Assembly: GCA_002305415.1 (NCBI GenBank)
Contig: DBQX01000128.1
Span: forward strand, 1 to 22,206
Length of the DNA stretch: 22,206 nucleotides
Reading direction: 5' to 3'
Source of the DNA: Actinomycetales bacterium UBA1383
Lineage (GTDB): Bacteria > Actinomycetota > Actinomycetes > Actinomycetales > Actinomycetaceae
The translations under genes and the position numbers were made by a program. The notes below the pieces were generated by a model that searched no databases, was not told the origin of the DNA, and saw nothing but the letters and a program-made list of their open reading frames with translations. Within the stretch, counting starts at the first letter, position 1; the number at the start of each line of letters is the position of its first letter. This document shows, piece after piece, positions 15,933 through 22,206 of this stretch.

Positions 15933-17449
15933 ATGCCCTCGCTGCTCCGCCCACCCGACCTGCCGGGACCAGGACAGGTCCCGCGCCCGCCCGCCGCCTT
16001 CGAGGACCTGACCTCTTCCAGCTCCTGCAGGACCTGTACGGCGCCGATGAGCTGGGAGTCGCTCCCCTCTGGTACCAGCCTGCGACGGAACGCGAGATCC
16101 ACTACCGGCAGGCGGTGGTTCGTGACCTGCAGTCGCCCCCTGTCAGGGAGACCGCAGACCGCTTCGTACGCGGGATGCGCGGCGTCTGGAGCCTGCTCGC
16201 CACCGCGAGGAGGCGTCATCATCCCGTCCAGCAGCAGCTGCGGCTGGTGTCGGCGATCCTCGAGCTGACACAGGTCGTCGAGGACCTGGCACGAGGGCTC
16301 GACGACGGCGCACCGACGTCGGAGGGCTTCGCCGGTGTGGCGGCCGCGGTTCGCGGGTACCTCGTGTCACCCGGTTACGTCCGCATGCGTGACGAGGCCC
16401 GCACCGTGCGGGCACAGCTGGCCCGCGTCCGCTTCCGGGTGGAGATCCACGGGCCGGCCGTCGGCGTCGGAGACCCGCAGGATGAGCCCGACTACGCGGC
16501 GGAGGTGCGCCGTACCTTCGAACGCTTCGCGGCAGTCGACGCGCGAGTCGTCATCGAGCGGCCGGAGGCCCGGGCCGACTGGGACAGGGTCGAGGCCTCC
16601 GTCGTCGAACGGGTGGCCACCCTCCATCCGGACCCCTTCGCTGCCCTGGACACCTTCACCGCCCGCCACGACCCACCGGTCGACCCGCTCCTGTCGAACC
16701 TCGAGCGTGAGCTGTCCTTCTACCTGCCGGTGCTGGACCTGTTCGAGCGACTCGCGGAGCACGGCCTCACCGGCACGCTCCCGGTGGTCAGCCCGGATCC
16801 GACCCTGTCCCTCCCCGCCCTGTTCGATGTGGTCCTGGCGGCCAAGCAGGCACGCGACGGGGTACCGACGGTCACCAACGACTTCTCCCTGGACGGACAG
16901 GAGCGGATCGCCGTCGTCACCGGGCCCAACCAGGGTGGGAAGACCACCCTCGCCCGCGCGGTTGGGCACGCCCTGGTGATGGCGTGCCTCGGGTTGCCCG
17001 TCGCGGCGGGAACGACCGCCGTCGTCCCCCTCATCGAGAGCGTTCGCACGCACTTCCCGCAGGCCGAGGTGCCGCAGGACGAGTCCGGGGGACTCCGTGA
17101 CGAGATGCGGCGCGCCAGGGCGATGCTGGACGGCGCGAACGCCCGGACGGCCCTGATCGTGAACGAGATCTTCTCCGACATCTCGCTCCCCGATGCGATC
17201 GAGCTCTCCGGACGCCTCCTGCGCTCAGTGTCCGACGCCAGGGCACTCTGTGTCTGGGTGACATTCCTCGACGAGATCGTGGCGCTGCAGCCCGTTGTCA
17301 GCTATGTCGCCCAGGTCGATCCGCACGATCCGGCGATCAGGACGTTCCGGGTGCGCAGGCAGCCGCCGGACGGTCGCGCCCACGCCATGGCGTTGGCCCG
17401 CAAGCACGCGCTCACGAGCGAGGCGATCACGGCGAGGATCCGGTCATGA
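15933..17449 (+). CDS. MutS-like ATPase 1 (no mismatch-recognition domain), frameshifted near 16010
   Basis: The frame from ATG 15933 (PSLLRPPDLPG...AAFEDL) stops matching the family at about 16010, and the family sequence resumes in another frame (DLFQLLQDLYGADELG, then WYQPATEREIHYRQAVVRDL). One missing base in the CTG-ACCTC stretch restores a 505-residue protein. Read without repair, the gene would begin at GTG 16115 with 444 residues. It has a helical middle (MutS core/clamp-like), Walker A GPNQGGKTT (331 onward in the restored numbering) and a changed Walker B, ALIVNEIFSDIS, followed by a terminal ATPase region. Mismatch-binding domain I is absent, so it is unlikely to act in classical mismatch repair. 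It overlaps the next gene by ATGA. Sequencing error, real mutation or recoding all remain possible. Confidence 0.78.
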
Positions 17450-18927
17450 GGGTGCGACTTCTGGATCCGGGCCGGGAGACGCCCCGGTCCAGCGAACCTC
17501 CCGCCGGCGATCCCGCACTGATCGAGGACCTCGGACTCGACCGCCTCATCGAGACAATGGCGGACGGTGACGCGTTCCTCGAACTGGTGGCCCGGACCGA
17601 GCTCACCCGGCCCGTGACCGACCTCGACACGCTGCGCTACCGGCTGGAGGTGACCGCCGACGCCCTCGCCCACCCGGACGTGGTGCGGGCCCTCCACCGG
17701 CTGGCGAACGAGGCGATCGAGAGCCAGCGCCGCCTGTGGCGGTACGGTGGGCGGCGCGTCCAGAGCGTCCTCAGCAAGGCGGTCCACGGACTCACGGACG
17801 TCATGCCCTCCCTCCGAAGCCTGCGGGAACGAGCGGCGGAGTTCCGTCCGGTCGTCGAATCGGCGGGTTTCTCCGCGCTGCTGGACTCCGTCCTCGCGGA
17901 CCTCGACGAGGCCTTCTTCACGGAGGTCGAGGACCATCTCGCACGGCTCCAGTACCACCCCGACCTGGCGTTCACAGCCTCGCTCGACGTCGACGGCGCC
18001 CTGACCGCCGTCGTCCCGCACCGTACCGAGAAGCGACGGCGCTGGCGTGACCTGCTCGGACTCCCTCCCGCGGACCAGCTCACCTTCACGATCGCCGAAC
18101 GGGACGACGCCGGCGCCCGGGCGCTCGGCGAGATGCGCGACCGCGCGCTGCTGGGCGTGGCCGAAGCCCTCGGACAGTGCGCCGAGCACGTCCGGGCGTT
18201 CTACGACGCCCTCCAGTGGGACACGGCCTTCCTGCTCAGGTGCCTCAACCTCCACGCAGCGCTCCGGGATCGTGGAGTCGACACCTGTCTCCCCCGTCCA
18301 CACGAGCGCGGCGGGACGGTCCTCCATGCGGCTCGTCTCCGCGACCCGGGTCTCGCCCTGCTCCTCGGGAACGCGCCGGTGGCGAGCGACCTCGACGCCG
18401 ACGGGTCGAGCATCGTCATCATCAGCGGCGCGAGCCAAGGCGGCAAGACGACGTTCCTGCGGGCCCTGGGAACCGCGCAGCTCCTCATGCAGTGCGGGCT
18501 GGTGGTCCCGGCGTCCGTCTTCGAGGCGAGCATCGTTCCCCGAGTGCACACCCACTTCCGGCGGGGCGAGGACACCACGATGGAGCACGGCAAGCTGGAC
18601 GAGGAGCTCGCGCGCATGAGCGCGCTCGTCGACGCCGCCTCCCCCGGCGACCTCGTCCTGTCCAACGACTCGTTCACGAGCACGAACGAGAGGGAGGGCG
18701 GCGACATCGCCCGGGAGGTCTTCCAGGGGCTGCTGGTTGGAGGAGTTCGCGTGGTGGCAGTCACCCACCTGGAGCCGCTGGTCGAGGGATTCCTCGGGGA
18801 GGACTCCGCGCTCTTCCTCGCTCCGCAGCGCACACCGGAGGGACAGCGAACCTTCGTGATCCAGCCCGAACGGCCCAACCCCACCAGCCACGCCCTCGAC
18901 ATCTTCGACGCCGTGTTCGGTTCCTGA
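17446..18927 (+). CDS. MutS-like ATPase 2 (no mismatch-recognition domain)
   Basis: This 493-residue paralogue of the preceding protein has the same layout: a short N-terminal helical stretch (LIEDLGLDRLIETM), a helical core to about 300, Walker A GASQGGKTT beginning at 328 and a modified Walker B, LVLSNDSFTSTNEREG. A conserved histidine follows in VTHLEPLVE. The ATPase is of the MutS/ABC type. The start ATG overlaps the upstream stop (ATGA), so the two are probably made together and may form a heterodimer, which is inference from the tandem arrangement. The N-terminal domain that reads mismatches in true MutS is missing. Many actinobacteria lack MutS-MutL repair and use NucS, so another DNA or RNA task is likely. 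The 3' end faces the next gene across 23 bp. Confidence 0.85.
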   Translation: MRVRLLDPGRETPRSSEPPAGDPALIEDLGLDRLIETMADGDAFLELVARTELTRPVTDLDTLRYRLEVTADALAHPDVVRALHRLANEAIESQRRLWRYGGRRVQSVLSKAVHGLTDVMPSLRSLRERAAEFRPVVESAGFSALLDSVLADLDEAFFTEVEDHLARLQYHPDLAFTASLDVDGALTAVVPHRTEKRRRWRDLLGLPPADQLTFTIAERDDAGARALGEMRDRALLGVAEALGQCAEHVRAFYDALQWDTAFLLRCLNLHAALRDRGVDTCLPRPHERGGTVLHAARLRDPGLALLLGNAPVASDLDADGSSIVIISGASQGGKTTFLRALGTAQLLMQCGLVVPASVFEASIVPRVHTHFRRGEDTTMEHGKLDEELARMSALVDAASPGDLVLSNDSFTSTNEREGGDIAREVFQGLLVGGVRVVAVTHLEPLVEGFLGEDSALFLAPQRTPEGQRTFVIQPERPNPTSHALDIFDAVFGS

Positions 18928-18950
18928 CCAGGACACGCCGCCGCAGGGCG

Positions 18951-19862
18951 TCACTCGCTGGCGAGGGCCTCCGCGGGAGCACCCGCTTCGCGGTACTCGA
19001 TGCCCTGGAACACCCAGAAGGCCGCGAAGAGGGCGAGGAGTGCCGCCTCGATGAGGAAGACCCATGCGATGTCGGCGTCGGCGCGACTCGTGGCGAGCGC
19101 CCCGATTCCGACGACGGCCGCGGACCCGAGCATGCACCAGGCGATGAGCCGGTAGATGGGACGGTAGTCCGTCGTACGCCCGGCGACGGTGAGCGTGTGG
19201 TCAGGGTCCGAGCGGCTCGCGTTGATGAAGACGACGGCCACGATGAGCAGGAACATCGGGATCGCGGCCGCGTAGTGGGCGGCCCGGAGGAATGAGTCCC
19301 GGAGCACCCAGCCCTCGCCGAACCCGAACCAGCCCAGGAAGGCCAGCCAGATGGCCACCGAGACGCCGAAGCCGCGGCGGGTCCACGGGTCCGGCCGAGC
19401 GTCGCGCGCAGCCGTGGCGTACGCGACCCCGAGGACGACCACCCCGATCGCGAGCAGCGCGTACACGTTGTTCTCGATCCCGGGCACGAACTCGGCCGGC
19501 ACGCATCGCGCGTGGCCTCCGGGGCAGGGCAGGTCGCGAGTGGGCGAGACCGGCGTCGGGACGAACGCGACCAGGGGGGCGAGCATCCCGGCAAGGTTGA
19601 GGAAGGTGTCCTCCGGTCCGGGCCGCCCCTTGATCGCCACGAGCGCGAAGCCGGTTCCGACGATGACGGCCACGAAGATGCTCCGGACGGGGGTGTAATA
19701 GTACGCGCTGATGGAGCCGAGCCAGCCCACGCCGCGCGTGATCTCACCCGTGAGGCTGAACGCGAGCAGGACGACGGACATGATGATCGAGAGCCGCAGG
19801 TACAGGTACGTCTTGACCGCCACCTCGTCGGGGACGGGACGGGCGGACAGGGGATTCGCCAT
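18951..19862 (-). CDS. Unrecognised multi-pass membrane protein
   Basis: This 303-residue protein has about eight hydrophobic helices, for example YLYLRLSIIMSVVLLAFSLTG near 15-35, a helix at SIFVAVIVGTGFALVAI and a last one at IAWVFLIEAALLALFAAFW. A loop carrying two cysteines (DLPCPGGHARC) lies about residues 110-120. I do not recognise a named family with confidence; DUF998-like proteins are a loose comparison. The ATG at 19862 overlaps the stop of the upstream hydrolase gene as ATGA, so the two are likely co-translated. A longer frame beginning at 19892 is less likely. Confidence 0.75.
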   Translation of the reverse strand: MANPLSARPVPDEVAVKTYLYLRLSIIMSVVLLAFSLTGEITRGVGWLGSISAYYYTPVRSIFVAVIVGTGFALVAIKGRPGPEDTFLNLAGMLAPLVAFVPTPVSPTRDLPCPGGHARCVPAEFVPGIENNVYALLAIGVVVLGVAYATAARDARPDPWTRRGFGVSVAIWLAFLGWFGFGEGWVLRDSFLRAAHYAAAIPMFLLIVAVVFINASRSDPDHTLTVAGRTTDYRPIYRLIAWCMLGSAAVVGIGALATSRADADIAWVFLIEAALLALFAAFWVFQGIEYREAGAPAEALASE

Positions 19863-21292
19863 CAGGCGTCCCGGCCGGTTGCGCGCATCCACAGTTCGCG
19901 GGCCGCGTCCTGCATCTGCGCGAAGCCGATCTCGTTGAGGTAGCCGCGCCGCTGCAGGTCGCGGTCCACCGACCCCACGGCGTCCAGGTAGGACTCCGGC
20001 GTCGGCCAGGACTGGAGCACCCGCTCGGCCCCGAAGAGCTGCAGCGAGCCGAGCGTACCGCCCGTGGGTGACCCGGTGAAGGTGGCAACCGGGTGCTCGA
20101 GGAGCCCGTACCGCAGCCCGCCACGGACGTTGCCATCGGCGTCCCGGGCGAGTTCGCCGTCATCGTCCAGCATGAAGAAGACGGACTCAGGGGCGGGCGT
20201 CCCCGTCGTCGCCCACGCGACGACGGCGTCCAGTGCCGCGGTCACGGCGGGCTGGAGGGGGAACATGTTGCCGGCGGCGACCTGTTCCGGCGTCATCCGG
20301 CGCGGCCTGCGGCCCGCCCGGACCACCTCGACGTTGCCCGGCATGACCGGCGTCGTGACCTCGGTGTGTCCGGCGCCCGCCACGCACCAGTGCCGCCGCA
20401 GCGGCCCGTCGGCGATGCCGGGCTGCGCCACGTTCCGAACGCCGACCGCCCCATACAGGTTCACGTCACCCTCGCAGGTGACCGTCATCGCCGGCACCGC
20501 AACCGGTGCGGCCTCCGCGGGTTGCACGACGGCGTACATCCCGTGGGCGTCCACTGGCTGCTGTCGCAACGGCCGCTCGAGGATCGAGCCCACGCTGCAG
20601 CAGAAGGCGTCCCACAGGTCAGGGACCGACAGATGGAAGTGCCGCAGCCACGTGTTGAGGTACTGGCCCGACTGTGACTGGCCCACGAGCACGAGACAAC
20701 GCGGGGCGATGCCGCCGAGGACGGGCGCCCCGGCAGGATCGCGCAGGAGGCGGCCCACCTGGGTGACGATGTCCCAGACGATCCCCTCCTCGCACCCCTC
20801 CACCACCCCGAACGGGTTGACGTCCGGACCGACCGGCTCGTGCGGGTTCGCGGGGTCGAGGTCCCACGAGAGGGGCGCGTAGCGGACCGGATCGAAGATC
20901 TTCAGGGCGTCGATCGTCACCGGCCGGGCGCTGAACGCGACGTAGGTGTGCCGCTGGTCCAGGTAGTAGTCCCACCCGCGGCGCCACATGCCCTCGGCGT
21001 CGTAGCCATTGCTCGGGTTGAGGATCTCGACGAACACCGCGCCGGACGCCGTCGCCGGGTCCGCCGGCCGCCGCACGATGAGCCGGTTGGTGTACGGCAC
21101 CTCCTGCAGCACCGTCAGGTCATCGGCGTAGATCGCCGACCGCCCGGACACGAAGAACTCCTCCTCGACGAACCCGAACCGGCCCAGGTCCAGCGGGACG
21201 TCATAGGTGAGCGTCGAGTTGAACTGGTGGCTGTCAGCGGTCACCGGGATCGGGCCGGTGAGCGACGGGACCAGCGTGCGGGTGTCGGGCAT
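19862..21292 (-). CDS. Large alpha/beta-hydrolase-domain protein (Abhydrolase_10-like)
   Basis: This 476-residue protein has a GQSQSG nucleophile elbow at 204-209 (S206 the likely nucleophile), a candidate acid at D276 (CEGDVNLY) and a histidine at H309 (GAGHTEV). The N-terminal half carries FVEILNPSNGYD and the WxWDIV-type segment seen in the large alpha/beta-hydrolase-domain family. Members are usually uncharacterised esterase-like proteins. The ATG at 21292 has AGAGGA 7 nt upstream; the longer frame beginning at 21646 is Arg-rich and overlaps the next gene. No signal peptide is visible. It is co-translated with the membrane protein downstream, which hints at membrane-linked work. Substrate unknown. 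Confidence 0.82.
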   Translation of the reverse strand: MPDTRTLVPSLTGPIPVTADSHQFNSTLTYDVPLDLGRFGFVEEEFFVSGRSAIYADDLTVLQEVPYTNRLIVRRPADPATASGAVFVEILNPSNGYDAEGMWRRGWDYYLDQRHTYVAFSARPVTIDALKIFDPVRYAPLSWDLDPANPHEPVGPDVNPFGVVEGCEEGIVWDIVTQVGRLLRDPAGAPVLGGIAPRCLVLVGQSQSGQYLNTWLRHFHLSVPDLWDAFCCSVGSILERPLRQQPVDAHGMYAVVQPAEAAPVAVPAMTVTCEGDVNLYGAVGVRNVAQPGIADGPLRRHWCVAGAGHTEVTTPVMPGNVEVVRAGRRPRRMTPEQVAAGNMFPLQPAVTAALDAVVAWATTGTPAPESVFFMLDDDGELARDADGNVRGGLRYGLLEHPVATFTGSPTGGTLGSLQLFGAERVLQSWPTPESYLDAVGSVDRDLQRRGYLNEIGFAQMQDAARELWMRATGRDA

Positions 21293-21338
21293 GACGGCGT
21301 CCTCTGCGGTAAGACACTGTGGGGATCCCAGCTTAGGG

Positions 21339-21358
21339 ACGCGCACTCCCTCGCGTCT
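21339..21358. terminator. Weak hairpin after the small exported protein gene
   Basis: GACGCG at 21339-21344 and CGCGTC at 21353-21358 form a 6-bp stem with an 8-nt loop, just past the stop of the 175-residue gene on the minus strand and before the hydrolase gene. No T-tract follows, so termination is uncertain. Confidence 0.25.
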
Positions 21359-21363
21359 GGGGG

Positions 21364-21891
21364 TCAGGGACAGCGCACTGCCGCGTCTGCGCGCCTGAAG
21401 TCCTCGAACCGCACGGTGCCGAGAGCGTCCCCGCCGGGCGCGGCGAAGGTGATGATCGCGTTCTCGAGCTCGTCCGGGGATGAGTTCACCATGAATGCCT
21501 GAGCCACCTCGACCAGCTGCCCGTCCCCTGCCCGGGCGACGACGTCGAGGCGTGCCCCGCCGTAGTCCGAGCCCGCCCACGTGGAAACCTCCGGATCGAT
21601 CGAGTAGCTGCCCGCAACGCCGAGCCCGATGTCCTCGCTCACGCACACCCAGCCCTCGACCGGGAGTGGCTCCCGGTCTTCCGGCACCGTGCTCTCGAGG
21701 ACCATCACCACGCCAATATCCGCCTCCACCGAGCCGCCACCGCCACGCTCGAACGTCACGGCCACGTCGTCGTCGGAACTCGCTGCGACCCAGGATCCGC
21801 TCACGTCATGCCAGGGAGGCGGCGCCGAACAGGTGCCTCCGAAGCCGAGCACCCCCAACGCCGCCACGCCTGCTGCAGCCAGTCGTCTCAT
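21364..21891 (-). CDS. Small exported or lipid-anchored hypothetical protein
   Basis: This 175-residue protein begins with MRRLAAAGVAALGVLGFGG and C21, a signal peptide with a cysteine near its end. The residues before the cysteine (GGT) are a poor lipobox, so it could be a lipoprotein or simply secreted. The mature part is acidic and beta-rich with a few cysteines (VCVSED, RCP end) and has no domain I recognise. The ATG has GAGAGGA about 9 nt upstream and overlaps the stop of the open frame upstream as ATGA. It lies 70 bp ahead of the hydrolase gene on the same strand and may share its transcript. Confidence 0.7.
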   Translation of the reverse strand: MRRLAAAGVAALGVLGFGGTCSAPPPWHDVSGSWVAASSDDDVAVTFERGGGGSVEADIGVVMVLESTVPEDREPLPVEGWVCVSEDIGLGVAGSYSIDPEVSTWAGSDYGGARLDVVARAGDGQLVEVAQAFMVNSSPDELENAIITFAAPGGDALGTVRFEDFRRADAAVRCP

Positions 21892-22061
21892 CTCACCGAT
21901 CCTCTCCCACCTGGCGCGGCCAGACGGGTGCGTTGGAAGAGAATGCCGATCAGGACGAGCACCATCCCGGCGATGGGGTCATCGGGGCGCCCCGGCAAGA
22001 CCACGAGGTTGCCGACCTTGTGGCCGGTATCGATCCAGCGGTGCGCCTGCGGCACCGCGTC
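21888..22061 (-). pseudogene. Possible remnant of a medium-chain dehydrogenase/quinone reductase C-terminus
   Basis: An open minus-strand frame without a clear start runs down to TGA at 21888-21890, which overlaps the next ATG. Near 22061-21993 it reads DAVPQAHRWIDTGHKVGNLVV, like the final helix and strand of medium-chain alcohol/quinone dehydrogenases (the EAHRxxExGHxxGKVV pattern). A short hydrophobic stretch (IAGMVLVLIGILFQ) not usual in that family follows before the stop. Upstream, the frame carries Pro/Ser-rich, non-dehydrogenase-like sequence to about 22190. A decayed gene end or a chance match are both possible. Nothing else is seen from 22062 to the window end. Confidence 0.35.
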
Positions 22062-22206
22062 CGGCCCGCCCGACGACCTCGGTGAGGGGATCGAGGCGCC
22101 GGCACCCTGCGCGTGGAGCGGCGCCTGAATCTCTCCTGACCCCCGGAGGCAGTCCTGGACCCGATCCGATCGGGCATCATGGCCTAGTGAGGCGTGTCGT
22201 TAGTTC

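Noticed and set aside
15933..18927. Canonical MutS1/MutS2 mismatch repair genes
   Set aside because: Both proteins lack the N-terminal mismatch-binding domain and the C-terminal Smr domain and have altered Walker B motifs.
1..22206. CRISPR array, tRNA/rRNA genes, insertion sequence or prophage parts
   Set aside because: No regularly spaced repeats, cloverleaf sequence, transposase or integrase motif was found on either strand.

Overview
The window is very GC-rich, uses GTG as well as ATG starts, has Shine-Dalgarno sites of the GGAGG type and is tightly packed with many 4-nt start/stop overlaps. Together with a NYN-domain protein, a ThrE/DUF1212 exporter and a tandem pair of short MutS-like ATPases, this points to a high-GC Gram-positive bacterium (Actinomycetota, perhaps Micrococcales). 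Genus and species cannot be named from the sequence.

Region 1 (about 178-10680, + strand) is one long operon. It encodes a YgfK-type flavin/Fe-S oxidoreductase, the SsnA amidohydrolase, a dihydropyrimidinase/hydantoinase, a xanthine-dehydrogenase-like molybdenum hydroxylase with fused [2Fe-2S] and Mo domains, its XdhC-type maturation factor, a small NYN-domain protein and an EamA-family (DMT) transporter. It ends at a perfect 21-bp hairpin. The first five genes correspond to the E. coli ygfK-ssnA-hyuA-xdhD neighbourhood linked to anaerobic purine catabolism. A purine/heterocycle breakdown route fits: hydroxylase, flavin/Fe-S reductase, ring-opening hydrolase, deaminase-like amidohydrolase and a transporter. 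No separate FAD subunit for the hydroxylase is present, so YgfK is a candidate electron partner. A near-duplicate ~30-bp direct repeat lies just upstream of the operon.

Region 2 (10711-15636) holds a secreted di-haem cytochrome c peroxidase/MauG-like protein (-), an RpiA ribose-5-phosphate isomerase (+) close to the enterobacterial type, a Gfo/Idh/MocA oxidoreductase (-) and a ThrE-like exporter with an extra secreted Pro/Thr-rich N-terminus (-).

Region 3 (15873-18927, +) is a tandem pair of MutS-like ATPases without mismatch-recognition domains. The first has an apparent 1-nt frameshift near 16010 and is preceded by a possible 17-codon leader ORF with a strong ribosome-binding site. Restoring the frame gives 505 residues with the Walker A motif at the same place as in the 493-residue partner.

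Region 4 (18951-22206, -) has a multi-pass membrane protein coupled by ATGA to a large alpha/beta-hydrolase-domain protein, then a small exported protein. The latter's start overlaps the stop of an open frame whose sequence resembles the tail of a medium-chain dehydrogenase. Nothing in the window is a tRNA, rRNA, CRISPR array or recognisable insertion sequence.
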